A DNA stretch of 64,000 nt from contig CAWHLK010000044.1 in NCBI GenBank assembly GCA_963829965.1, positions 62,001 through 126,000 on the forward strand. The letters are read 5' to 3'. The position numbers and the translations under genes were made by a program. This stretch comes from DASXZH01 sp963829965. GTDB lineage: Bacteria; Armatimonadota; Fimbriimonadia; Fimbriimonadales; Fimbriimonadaceae. Below the pieces are notes generated by a model, which had not been told where the DNA came from, ran no database searches, and was given only the letters and a program-made list of their open reading frames with translations. How positions within the stretch are numbered: the first letter of the stretch is position 1; every line of letters starts with the position of its first letter. Of this stretch, positions 20,065-30,100 are shown piece by piece.

Positions 20065-21195
20065 ATGTGGTCTCGCACTCATTCCCCCATCCCTCTCGTA
20101 GACCCCGAGAAGCTCCAGTTCTGCATTCAGAACGGCCTTAACGTCCTACTTGAAGGCAAGCACGGAGTTGGGAAGACCACGCTTGTCAAAAAGGCGTTTG
20201 AGCGAGCCGGACTCAACCTCCTCATCTTCAGCGGCCCCACCATGGATCCCTGGGTCGATTTTGTTGGCGTGCCCCGCCCCATAAAGCGCAAGGATGGCAA
20301 GACCGTGCTCGAACTCGTCAAACGTCCCGAGTTCGCGGACGATCGGGTGGATGCCATCTTCATCGACGAGTTCAACCGCGCTCCGTCCAAGGTTCGCAGT
20401 GCTGCCCTCGAACTCCTGCAATTCCGAAGCGTCAATGGGCAGCGGTTCGAGCGTCTAAAATCGGTTTGGGCTGCGATCAATCCCGCAAAGGACGAATATG
20501 ACGCCGAACAGCTTGATCCTGCTCAACTCGACCGCTTCCACGTGAAAATCGAAGTCCCTTACAAGCCGTGCCCCAACTTCTTTATCACCCAGTTCGGCGG
20601 GGCCGGCAAGGCCGCCCTCGAGTGGTGGGACCTCCAGGGGGCCGAGGCACAGGCGAAAGTCTCGCCACGCCGGCTCGAATACGCCGTGCGCATCGCCCTC
20701 ATCGATGGGCCTGTTCGCGAGGTTCTTCCTCCCGAGGCCAATGTTGGCCAGTTTCTTCGCATGCTCCAAGATGGCCCCTTCTTTGGCAAGCTCGGTGAAC
20801 TCGTCGCAAACCGCGACCTGGAAGGCGCCCGCAAAGTCCTCAACGACCCCAAAACCGGAAGCCTAGCCCTCAAGCATGTGCTCGGCTCGGAGACTGCGAC
20901 TGTCTTTTTCCTTCCCCTATTAGATAGCGAGAAGCTCATGAGCCTCCTGAATAACGTGAAGGTCCTGGAAACGGTGGTGAAGCATTCCGACAGTGTGCCC
21001 GAGTTCCGAAACGCGGTTGTGCTCGCCCTGCATGGGGACGAAAAGAGCACTCTGTTCAAGATGACTCGCGCTTTGGTTCGCCGGTACAAGGTCTCGGCGA
21101 CCACCGATTCCGAGCCCGTCCTCGCGGTGGAGGAGGAGCTTGACTCCAAGAGGGTGGCGGCAATGGACCCTTATGGGCGGGTTGCCCATGCTTAG
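20065..21195 (+). CDS. MoxR-like AAA ATPase
   Basis: This AAA+ ATPase of the MoxR/CbbQ type is usually a chaperone-like partner of VWA-domain proteins. Walker A GKHGVGKTTLVKK is at residue ~30, Walker B VDAIFIDEFNRAP at ~95, and a sensor-1-like WAAINPAKD and DRFHV segment follow. I prefer ATG 20065 over the in-frame GTG 20044, because the latter falls within an inverted repeat and has no Shine-Dalgarno; neither start has a good one. Its stop overlaps the next gene's ATG (ATGCTTAG), so it is translationally coupled to the HExxH/VWA protein. The pairing suggests the ATPase remodels or loads a target together with that protein. The target is unknown. Confidence 0.85.
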   Translation: MWSRTHSPIPLVDPEKLQFCIQNGLNVLLEGKHGVGKTTLVKKAFERAGLNLLIFSGPTMDPWVDFVGVPRPIKRKDGKTVLELVKRPEFADDRVDAIFIDEFNRAPSKVRSAALELLQFRSVNGQRFERLKSVWAAINPAKDEYDAEQLDPAQLDRFHVKIEVPYKPCPNFFITQFGGAGKAALEWWDLQGAEAQAKVSPRRLEYAVRIALIDGPVREVLPPEANVGQFLRMLQDGPFFGKLGELVANRDLEGARKVLNDPKTGSLALKHVLGSETATVFFLPLLDSEKLMSLLNNVKVLETVVKHSDSVPEFRNAVVLALHGDEKSTLFKMTRALVRRYKVSATTDSEPVLAVEEELDSKRVAAMDPYGRVAHA

Positions 21196-22438
21196 TGGCC
21201 CTCTTCAACGGCACGAGTTCAGGGAAATTGCCTGCCGCTTGGAAACGTTCCATGAACTGTTCCGCGCCCTGTGGGACCTCGGTGAGCCCGTGTTCACCGA
21301 AACCATCGACACCGCGGCCGTCGCCTTCGATTCTGAGGGCGCGCCCCTGCGCTTCCTCTTCAACCCTGCCTTTTGGGAAGAACTGCCGACCTATGATCGC
21401 GATTTCGTGATTTGCCACGAAATGCTCCACGCCGTGCTCAACCACGGCTTTCGCGGCCTTGGCCTCACGAACCATGCGGTGGCCAATGTGGCCGCCGATA
21501 TCGCCGTGAACCACTTGCTCGTCAGCCGGTTCGGCTTCATCCGGGAGCTTCTGAGGGATTGGAGTTCAATTTGCTGGGTCGATACCGTGTTCAATTCCCG
21601 AACCGAGTCGCTTCCCGCCACCAACCTGACCATGGAGGAATACTACGCGCTGCTGATGAGCCGCAAGAACGTCCAGCTGCGCGCCCTCGTTGACGAGCAT
21701 TTCTTCCGGGACGGCCAAGAAGGTTCGCTGAACAACGAGAAAGCAGCCTCCGAACTGGAGGCGAGGCTTTCCGACCTCGACCCCGAAGTTAGGCGCGGGG
21801 TTGGAGCGATGCTAGGGGCCGAAGGAAAAGCTCAACCCGTTTGCGGAACCCAGCAACTGGGGGCTTGGTGTAGAGTTGAGCCAGTGCTATCCAGGCCTGT
21901 CCCCTGGGAGAAAATCGTTCGTTCCCGCATCGTCCGGCCGGCGGATCCCGATCCTGCCGACGGTTGGGTAATCCCTCCCCGTCGCCTCGGCGCTGCGGAA
22001 GAACTGATAACCGTCGGAACCATGGAGCGGCAACAATGGACAAAGGGTGTCCAGCGGTGCGTTTTCTTTCTCGACGCCTCAGGCTCGACTTGGGAGTTGC
22101 GGGACCGGTTCTTCGGGCTTGCTCTCTCCCTTCCTGTGTCCCAATTTTTAGTTGAGCTCTGCTCGTTCGATACCGAGGTCTACCCCCTCGATATCAAAAG
22201 GCCCGAGGTTTGCGGCGGAGGAGGAACTAGTTTCGATGCTCTCGAACGCTGGCTCCTCGCAAGGACGGCGGGTCCCATCATAACCCCCTATCCCGACGTA
22301 GTTATCGTTCTCACCGACGGCATGGGCGGCCCGATCGAGCCGAGATACCCGAAGCGATGGCACTGGCTCCTTACCGAGTGCATGTTCGATTACATCCCGA
22401 AGATGTCCGTAATCTATCTGCTCCGGAAATTTGCTTAG
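21188..22438 (+). CDS. HExxH metallopeptidase-like / VWA domain protein
   Basis: This partner of the MoxR-like ATPase starts at ATG 21188, overlapping the previous stop by 8 bp. The N-terminal half resembles a putative zinc-metallopeptidase domain: CHEMLHAVLNHG (around residue 75) supplies an HExxH motif with a third possible ligand His downstream. The C-terminal half is VWA-like, with a MIDAS-type DASGS near residue 295, a GGTSF segment and an LTDGMGG segment. This architecture is known from VWA-like/DUF2201-type proteins next to MoxR ATPases. It has no signal peptide, so it is cytoplasmic. Just after the stop is a short AGCCC-GAAA-GGGCT hairpin (22437-22450) without a U-tract. Confidence 0.82.
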   Translation: MLSGPLQRHEFREIACRLETFHELFRALWDLGEPVFTETIDTAAVAFDSEGAPLRFLFNPAFWEELPTYDRDFVICHEMLHAVLNHGFRGLGLTNHAVANVAADIAVNHLLVSRFGFIRELLRDWSSICWVDTVFNSRTESLPATNLTMEEYYALLMSRKNVQLRALVDEHFFRDGQEGSLNNEKAASELEARLSDLDPEVRRGVGAMLGAEGKAQPVCGTQQLGAWCRVEPVLSRPVPWEKIVRSRIVRPADPDPADGWVIPPRRLGAAEELITVGTMERQQWTKGVQRCVFFLDASGSTWELRDRFFGLALSLPVSQFLVELCSFDTEVYPLDIKRPEVCGGGGTSFDALERWLLARTAGPIITPYPDVVIVLTDGMGGPIEPRYPKRWHWLLTECMFDYIPKMSVIYLLRKFA

Positions 22439-22574
22439 CCCGAAAGGGCTCTGATCTAACTGGGTCCGTGGATTCTCCATCCGCCATGATCGAGGCACCA
22501 GATTCTGGCAATCGCCAATCATACTTATGGCAGTGCCCCCGTTCTGAGCCCTTAGGGAGTTAGCCTAACACCAC

Positions 22575-23684
22575 ATGCCAGCAAACGATCCTTTCGAACT
22601 CAGCAAGAATCGCATTGAAGCATTAAGCGATGGTCTCTTTGCAATTGCGATGACCATTCTCGTTTTGGGATTCAAACTGCCGTCGCTTCCAGCGAACTCC
22701 CCGAACATCCGAGTAGCGCCCGCAATCTGGTCGATGTGGCCCGCGTTTCTAACCTACGTCGTCGCATTCATTGGAATCGGTGTCTATTGGATCCTGCACC
22801 ACATGGTATTTCAGGCGGTACGGATCGTGGACGGAATTTTGCTGTGGTTAAACATTCTGTTCTTCTTATTCATTTCGATCCTGCCCTTCAGCGTACAGCT
22901 GGTGGACCAGTTTCCGCGGGCTCAAGTTACGCCTGTCTTATTGGGAGCAAATCTAGCCCTGGTTGGGTGGCTCCTTTTTGCCCAGTGGCTGTATTCGCTT
23001 TCTCACCCAAGCTTGCTTGTGGAGCACCTTCCAACCTGGTATCGCGATTCGGTGGGCCTTCGGGTTAGCCTGGCCCCGGTTGCTGCCACATTGACCACGC
23101 TGATCTGTTTTTGGAGCGTAACGACGAGCGTAGCCGTCTACGCACTCTTGCTTCCATTCTATTTCTTGCCTCTCAGGCAAAAGAAAGAAGCCCAGGATGG
23201 GCCAGGCAATAGGGGCCAAAAGCCGCTGTTCACGCCCCGCCGAGTCTTGATCGTGGGAGCCATCCTCATGAGCGGAGTCGCCTGGTTCCTTTTCCGCCCG
23301 GAGCTGCTGTTTGTTAACCATGAGGTGAACGAAGGACTGGCAGGCAACGCTCATCGCCTTGTCTATGGCGATTTCAAAGGACTTGCTCATCAGACGAGCG
23401 GAACTGCCGGGATCTACGATATCGACGGGCGTCTTGTTCTTCGATTTACTGGCTTCTCGACCTCGAATGGCCCCGACGTCCATGTCTACCTGGTCGCCGC
23501 GCCGGACGCTTCGGACGACGACACCATCCATCATGCCGGCTTCATCAATCTCGGCAAGATGAAAGGGAACCAGGGGGACCAAAACTACGATCTGCCGGAC
23601 GGCATCGACCTTGCGACCTACCGCTCCGTTTCCCTCTGGTGCCAGCGATTCAACGTGAACTTCGGGGCTTGTTCTCTGCGATAA
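22575..23684 (+). CDS. TMEM175-family channel domain fused to a periplasmic DM13 domain
   Basis: This is a 369-aa membrane protein. Residues ~8-205 match prokaryotic TMEM175 (DUF1211) potassium-channel subunits: the first helix carries RIEALSDGLFAIAMTILVL, the family's (F)SDG pore motif, and about six hydrophobic segments follow. After a basic loop a seventh helix (RVLIVGAILMSGVAWFLF, ~222-242) precedes a C-terminal DM13 domain. That domain carries HVYLVAAPD, a GFINLGKMKGNQG segment and the diagnostic SLWCQRFNVNFG cysteine region. DM13 domains are proposed redox/electron-transfer modules. The extra helix should place DM13 outside the membrane. The fusion is in one intact frame. The gene stands alone, convergent with the next gene (21-bp gap). 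Confidence 0.82.
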   Translation: MPANDPFELSKNRIEALSDGLFAIAMTILVLGFKLPSLPANSPNIRVAPAIWSMWPAFLTYVVAFIGIGVYWILHHMVFQAVRIVDGILLWLNILFFLFISILPFSVQLVDQFPRAQVTPVLLGANLALVGWLLFAQWLYSLSHPSLLVEHLPTWYRDSVGLRVSLAPVAATLTTLICFWSVTTSVAVYALLLPFYFLPLRQKKEAQDGPGNRGQKPLFTPRRVLIVGAILMSGVAWFLFRPELLFVNHEVNEGLAGNAHRLVYGDFKGLAHQTSGTAGIYDIDGRLVLRFTGFSTSNGPDVHVYLVAAPDASDDDTIHHAGFINLGKMKGNQGDQNYDLPDGIDLATYRSVSLWCQRFNVNFGACSLR

Positions 23685-23705
23685 GCCAGCGGCGCCGAAG
23701 ACACC

Positions 23706-25854
23706 TCATGGGCTGACCGTCACGACCTTGGCCACGCTTGATCCGGTAGAGGTCTTGAACGTAAGGGTCACCGTCTCTTTCGCGGTCACCTTGTGAACGG
23801 TGAGGTTCCCGGTAAGGGTGGAAGTGCCAGCCGCAACCGATCCGCTTGCGTTCGGGATGACGGCTGTATTGGTGCTGGTGATGGTCACCCCTATGCCGCC
23901 GGTTCCGGCTTTCCCATTCAATTCCAACGTGTAGGCGTCCGTTGTGTCGGCACTGGCGGTCACAGAAGTGTTAAGATTGACGCTCGAAATCGCAGCCGGT
24001 TTAACTGCGATGGAGATCGTTCGAAGAACGCCTTGCGACTCCGCGGTCACAACAAGCGTTTTATCCGTATTCGTCAAGTCGGCGGTGACTCCCGCCGTTG
24101 TAGTCTGAAGCGGGGCGCCTATGACCGCCGTAGTTGTCGAGAGCCCATTCGCGAAGAGCCCCCCTGTTACCGAGAGATTTACACCTATCTCTCCTTCGGT
24201 TAGTGAAGCGGTCGCACCTGCATTGACGGGAAAAGTAACGCCGCTCACCACGGTCGGCGGCGCGCTCAAATTGTTTAGCGAAATCCCATACCGGTAAGCC
24301 ACCAGATAAGAGGCGCCCATAGTGCCGGACACCGTCGTTGGCGCAAGACCCTGATACGAAGCGAAGGAAATCCCTGAGATGAATGAGGGGCATCCACAGC
24401 AGTCGCAACAACAAGCGCCGCCGGAGAAAGTCTCGCCGAACGACGAGTAACCGCCTTTAGGAGCAATGAACTCTTCCAGAGAGCTTTGCTCACCGGTAGC
24501 CCGGTCCCAGGTCAGCACATAGCCGTTGTTGGTTTGATTGTCTTGGGCCATTGCGATGAGGTTCTCTGACGAGAAGTTCTCGATAGTGAGTGCCTGGGTG
24601 GACACGTTCCAGACCACAGATCCGTAATTCGATGGAAGCCAGAAACTGGCCGGTGGTGTTGCCAACATCGCTCGAGCCCCAAACAAAGCACTCGTAGGGG
24701 CTGCTCCCATCCGCATACCACGCGTACCCTGGGACTTCGGTCGAATAGAGCAGGTTCCACGTGGGACTGTAACATTGAAGCAACGAGGTCGCCCCGGACG
24801 ATGTTTGCGCGGCAAGGTTGAGGAATAAATCGTCATCCTTGTCCCAAGTCGCGGCGCCAAAATCATACTTCGTAGTCTTCGTATACGGTACGGACCTGTA
24901 AAACGAGAGCGTCGGACTGTCCGGACTGAAGACCATCGCGATGGCTGCTGTCGCCACGCCCTGATTGTATTGGTATCCCAGCGCAGAAGCACCCCCGAAC
25001 CTGTTGAATTTCACATAGTCGCTAAAGCCTGATTGCGCCCTCTTGAACACAAAATTTCCGAGGCTGTTGTATTTTGCAAACTCGACATACGTGCTGCTTC
25101 CTTGAACGCAACGAGCCGTGTAGATGTTGTCGGAAAAGTCCATGCCCAAACCGAGGCCGCTTACGCTGGCTCCGCTCGGAACAATCAAGTTCTCGGTAAA
25201 GGTCTGCTTCCAGTTGGCGTCCCATTTCGTGAGGGTTTCGGTTTCCTGGTAAGTCGAATCCAAAGTATCCGCCAAGAGGACAAATCCGCCATCCGTTCGG
25301 TCAAGGCCGAAGCCTCGCGGCGTGATCATGTTTGTGCTGGGAATTGTCAGGCCGGCCGCCACACCCCCGTATTGATTCAACTCGAGAATCTCCAAGTATT
25401 GAGGCTTCTCAGGCGGTGAAACTTGGTAGACAGCCCAGGCGTTGCCGGAGGTGTCGTAGCCGTTGTAATAGTTAATCTGCGTTCCCCCGGCTCCGTTGAG
25501 CCCATAATCCCAACGTTCGTTCCAGGAGTTCTGGGCAGGCGCCTTCGCGAACGTCACTTGCACGGTTTCGTTCTTCGTTGGTAGCGAATCGGTAAACGTT
25601 TTCTCGCCTGCAGCATCGGTCACCGCGGTTCCGCTCACTAGCCACTGGTCCACCACGTACCCAGCATTAGGGGTTGCGGTGAAAGTCACTCCGCCGTTCT
25701 CACTAACGGTCTGAGGGGTATCAGGGCTGATCGAGCCGTTAGGTCCGGCTGAGGGCGTTATCGTATAGTTTTTTTGTGCCCAACTGGCCGAGCATAACGT
25801 GAGTATGAAAATCAGGGTGACCGCTCTTCGCAGCGCATAATTTGACGTGACCAA
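23706..25854 (-). CDS. Secreted InlB-B-repeat / Ig-like protein with a cysteine cluster, one frameshift
   Basis: The start is placed at TTG 25854, preceded by GGGAGGT with a 6-base spacer, giving the signal peptide RRAVTLIFILTLCSASWA. The mature protein opens with a YTITPSAGPNGSISP...GYVVDQWLV module of the divergent InlB B-repeat type. A ~330-aa beta-rich region follows, probably propeller-like. The frame shifts at about 24634-24635, where removing one G (plus strand) joins TTGQFLAS to SNYGSVVWN. The second part holds a striking ACCCDCCGCP cluster (24389-24420) and at least two C-terminal Ig-like domains ending SSVAKVVTVSP. The function is unknown; it is presumably on the surface. Together the pieces give about 715 aa. 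Confidence 0.72.
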
Positions 25855-25921
25855 TCGATTACCTCCCAAGCAGCCGGGTCTAACCAAGACCCACTATCCT
25901 CCTATAATAATACAAATTGAC

Positions 25922-25939
25922 TGTTAAATATAATTAACA
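25922..25939. promoter_or_regulatory. TGTTAA-N6-TTAACA palindrome upstream of the InlB-repeat/Ig protein
   Basis: The 18-bp A/T-rich palindrome has perfect 6-bp arms (25922-25927 and 25934-25939). On the minus strand it is followed by a TATTAT-like -10 candidate (around 25902-25909). Downstream of that, GGGTCT-TGGTT-AGACCC (25874-25890) can fold near the ribosome binding site. This is plausibly an operator/promoter region; the element is short. Confidence 0.35.
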
Positions 25940-25981
25940 TTCGCGATTTTCCGCCAGCGTGAGCCGGAGCTTGACCGCAAG

Positions 25982-27118
25982 TTAGCGGGCGATAAAAGAC
26001 CCGTGCAAAATCGTTTCTGCGCGGATGGAATCCGAGTTCTCTTCTAGCAAGTCATTCAATGTCGCCAAGTCTTCGTCCGTGAAGGACACTTCGATCTTGC
26101 GCAGGTTGGCCCGGGAGAGCATAGTACCCGCCTGCGAGTCTTCGTTGATCGCGGCCGTCAGTTTCTCCTGGTCAGGTTCTTCAAGCTCGCAGAAATCGCC
26201 TAACGCGAGGACCGTTTCGAGTGGCGCCTCAGCCATTTCTTCGTAACGGGCAAGGAACATCGGGAGGCCGGATGATCTCATGCCTTCTGCAACCTCCATG
26301 AGTCGCAGCCAGTTGAAGAGCACCACCTCAAGTCTCGTCGCATCGATGCGATCAGTCAGTTGAGGAGCGAAGCTGCCCAAAAACCGCACGTAATCCACGT
26401 TCGGGTAGGTTTCATGGAGATCGCCGCCGCCCACCATCCGGAGGTAGCTATTCATCCAAGGGACGAGGCTCCGATAAAGGAAGACAACTTTTGCCTCCGG
26501 TAGGCATTTTGCGTAGAGGGGGCCAAGGGCAGTGACGTAACTTTGGAATTTGACTGCCCAATGCGCCGCTCCAGCCAGTTTGGTTGGCAGGCACTGCAGA
26601 AGCGTGCAATCTCGAAGAAGTTGGCCGTTTGCCGGATCGTCTAAACCGATGTTCCCCCATCTGCCGGTCAACTGGGTCATCACGTCCGGCTCGGAAAGGC
26701 TGCTCATACCGGGAAACGCGGCTAGCGCCCGGCTTACGAAAGTAGATCCGCACCGGCCTACCGAATAGATCAGCGAGATCCTAGTCGGATCAATTCCGGC
26801 GTCCGCCGCAATTTGGTGGGCGCCCTCCCACGGAACTCTCACGATGCGGGTCGCATGCTCGCGTTGCGCTTCGTACATAAAGGGCGCATCCGCAACCGCG
26901 ATCTCCGTAGGAGTTTCAACGAACAGCGTCTCTCGCGTTTCAAAGTCAACGCAGTAGAGGCTGAGGCCCGGATTCTTGGCAACCCATTGCAGGTCGATTG
27001 GCTTGACAGGGCCAACCGCAAAATGCGCTGGGCACGACGGCAGCCATGTCCCCTTACCTAAACTCTCCAGAACCCGCGCAATTGTTGCCGGCACGAGTCC
27101 ATTGTGCGCGAGCGGCAT
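25982..27118 (-). CDS. Sulfotransferase-family protein
   Basis: This 378-aa protein has a P-loop-like 5'-phosphosulfate-binding motif in IYSVGRCGSTFVSRAL (residue ~140) and a 3'-phosphate-binding strand KVVFLYRSLVPWMNSYL (~205-222), the two PAPS contacts of sulfotransferases. About 110 residues precede the P-loop and are not recognised. It follows the RCC1/Ig gene on the same strand with a 42-bp gap and may be co-transcribed with it, so modification of a surface glycan or protein is a possible role. The ATG at 27118 lies inside a perfect 9-bp inverted repeat (27111-27132), which would mask the start in RNA. The acceptor substrate is unknown. Confidence 0.75.
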   Translation of the reverse strand: MPLAHNGLVPATIARVLESLGKGTWLPSCPAHFAVGPVKPIDLQWVAKNPGLSLYCVDFETRETLFVETPTEIAVADAPFMYEAQREHATRIVRVPWEGAHQIAADAGIDPTRISLIYSVGRCGSTFVSRALAAFPGMSSLSEPDVMTQLTGRWGNIGLDDPANGQLLRDCTLLQCLPTKLAGAAHWAVKFQSYVTALGPLYAKCLPEAKVVFLYRSLVPWMNSYLRMVGGGDLHETYPNVDYVRFLGSFAPQLTDRIDATRLEVVLFNWLRLMEVAEGMRSSGLPMFLARYEEMAEAPLETVLALGDFCELEEPDQEKLTAAINEDSQAGTMLSRANLRKIEVSFTDEDLATLNDLLEENSDSIRAETILHGSFIAR

Positions 27119-27132
27119 GAATCCATGCCGCT
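27111..27132. promoter_or_regulatory. 9-bp perfect hairpin covering the sulfotransferase start codon
   Basis: AGCGGCATG (27111-27119), loop AATC, CATGCCGCT (27124-27132) is a fully matched stem. In the minus-strand transcript the sulfotransferase AUG (27118-27116) lies in one arm and the GGAGCGG-like ribosome-binding segment begins in the other. It could repress translation, act as an operator or act as an attenuator. It lacks a U-tract and is therefore not a classical terminator. Confidence 0.5.
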
Positions 27133-27160
27133 CCGACTAGCTCTGCAGAGCAGATGCACT

Positions 27161-30100
27161 CTAGGGTTTGACTGTTACACTTGCTTCAGCGATGCTTCCG
27201 TTGTACGTGGCCGTGATCGTCACTGGCGTGTTGGAAGTTACCGTCTTTGTAGTTGCGGAAAGCCCAACCTGGCTCTGTCCAGCAGGAACCTTGACCGTCC
27301 CGGGAACAATCAAGTCTGGACTGCTTGATGCCAAGCTCACAATAGCTTCGGCAGGACCTGCGGGGCCGGAGAGCTTTACTGTCACATTGACGCCGGTGCC
27401 TCCCACTGCCGAACTTGCACTGACTGTTACGAGGTCGAGCGTGGCCGGGATAACCGTGATGCCCGCGATCTTGGAAGTGCTGCCTAACTTTGCGGTTAAG
27501 GTGACCAGCGTAGAAGCGTTGACACCCAACGTGCTCACCGTGAAGCTCGCGGTGGAGGCGCCGGAAGCCACCTTCACGGAAGTGGGAACACTGGCAACGG
27601 AACTATTCCCGGAAGACAGGTTCACCGCAACCCCGAAAGTCCCTGCCGGGCCACTAAGGCTTACGGTTCCCAAGGAGTTCGTCCCTGCCGAGACGGTAGT
27701 TCGCGACAAGGAAACGCTAGTCAGGGTTGCGGGACTCAGAGTCGTGGTGCCGCTCACCGAAGAACTGCCGGCTGTCGCCGTAATCTTCACCGAGGTCGGG
27801 ATGTCCACGCCACTCGTCTTTTGGACATACCAATAACTCAGGGAACCGGCTGGCACTTTGATGGAAGCAGGTGCAACCAATGCGCTATTGTTCGAACTCA
27901 GGGCCACCGTGACCCCATTGGAGCCGGCCGGGCTGGCAAGAAACACACCGACCTCCTCGGAAGTCCCGCCCTGAACCGCCGGCTGAACGATCAGTTCCGA
28001 TAAGGATGCAGGAAGGACAGTCACCGATCCCACTTGAGAGGCGGTCCCGATCTTCGCAGTAATCGAAGTTGGAGTGTTGGTGTTTACCGGCTTCGTTTTC
28101 AGCAGGAACGAGTAGGTGGATGATCCTGCGGGAACCTTGATCGAAGCGGGGACCGTTACCGCTGACGAATTCGAAGAAAGGGCAACCGTTTGCCCACCGG
28201 AAGCAGCCTTCCCATTGAGCTCTACAGTCGCTTCCGTGTCATCTCCCCCCGCTATTGCGTTAGGCGAAATGGTCATCCTGGAAACGGAAGGCGGCGTAAT
28301 GGTCACCACTGCGCCAACCGAGCCCGCATTGAAAGACGCGGTTACCGTTTCTTGAGTGGAAGCGCTCACTGTTGTAGAGCTTGCAGTAAAGGTCGCCGAG
28401 GTCTCACCAGCCGGAATTCGCACGGAAGTTGGCAATTTGAGAGGACCTGTCCCTGAGATCGAAACGAGGTCACCCGACGATCCGGCAGGGTCGTACAAAG
28501 AGACCGTGAATCCAGCGGACCCTCCACCCACAATCGTGGCCGGATAAGCGGTAATCGATTGAATCACCGACGGCTCGATGTTGAACGACTGCGTTTGCGC
28601 GCTTTGTCCCAGCGTAGCGGTCACCGACTGAGGGGTTACGGTTCCCACGGACGGTGTTATAAATGAGAAGCTGGCCCGAATCGGCTCCGGGCGCCACGCT
28701 CAATCCGGCGATCAAAGTGACAGGACCGGTTCCGGAAATCGTGATCGATGCCCCCGAGGCAGGGGCATAGGCACTGAGGCCCACCGTGCAGGTTACAAGC
28801 TGCCCCTCATACGCGGCCGGCGAGGAGAACGACACGAAAGTGACTGCCAAAGGGGTGATCGTTAGCGTTGTCGTCTCACTCGCCCCGTTGAGCGTCGCCG
28901 TAATCGTCTGTGGGGATTGGGTCGTAACCGAACCTGTCTGCAACTGAAACGTCGCCGAACCAGCTCCGGCAGGTATTTCCCAGGATGTAGGAAGGGTCAG
29001 TGGCCCGGAACCCGAAATGTTGACGTTTTCGCCACCGGTCGGCGATACCGGGCTTACGGTGACGGTTACGTTCGAAACGGTGCCGGCTACTATGCTCGAG
29101 TTATCCAAGGAAATGGCCGTCACGGCGGGAGGGCCAAGGGCAAGCACATCCCATCCGTTTGCGGAAATTGCCGTGCAACCGGAAAATCCGGCCGGTGGAA
29201 CGACCATAGTAGGGCCATTGGAAGCGTTGCCCCAAACCTGCACGGTTCCGTTGGACAGAAGGGCGGTGCTGAAATAGACTCCGCCCTGAACTTGGGTAAC
29301 TCCGCTTAGGCCGGTTGGAACGGTGCTCTCCCCTTCCGTGTTACCGCCCCACGCTGTAACGGTGCCATTCGAAAGTTGAGCGAGGGACTGGTCATAGCCG
29401 CACGCGATCGATGACACGTGTCCCAGCCCCGTAGGGACGGTAGTCTCGCCGTAGGTGTCATCGCCCCAGCCAACAATTGTGCCGTTGTCCAGCAGAGCCA
29501 TGCCGAATTCGGGGCCTGCGGATATCGCCTTCACATTGGTGATGCTGGAAATGCCGAGGAGGCCGACGGCGCTGGGATCTCCCCAGCCTACAAGGGTGCC
29601 GTTGGCAAGGAGCGCGATCGAAAAATTCGTTCCGCAAGCGATGGCTTTTACATTCAGCAACCCATTTGGGATGATCGATGCGTCCGGGTCTTCGACACCC
29701 CACCCGACAACCGTCCCATTGTCGAGGAGAGCAAGCCCAAAGTCTTCTCCCGTGGCAATCGATTGAACTCCTTGAAGGCCGGGCGGAATGGCGATGGCTT
29801 GCGAGCCCCAGTTGATGGGAATCCCGTTCGTTGTGAGGGCAAGGCTGGTATCGAGGCCCGTCGCAACTGCCTTTACGGGGCCAGAATACGTCACGGTGGA
29901 CTCAAGAAAAGTGTTGTCTCTCCAAGCTACTGCCGATTGAGGAAACCCGCGATCGCAAGGGTTTGACCCCAGCCGGAGGATACAGCAGTTACTCCATTCA
30001 GGTTTGCGGGGACGTTAGCTTCGCCATTGTCGTTTAGTCCCCACGCCGCTACAGTCCCATCGGATTTCAAAGCCACTACCGTTCCTTGAATGCTGGTTGA

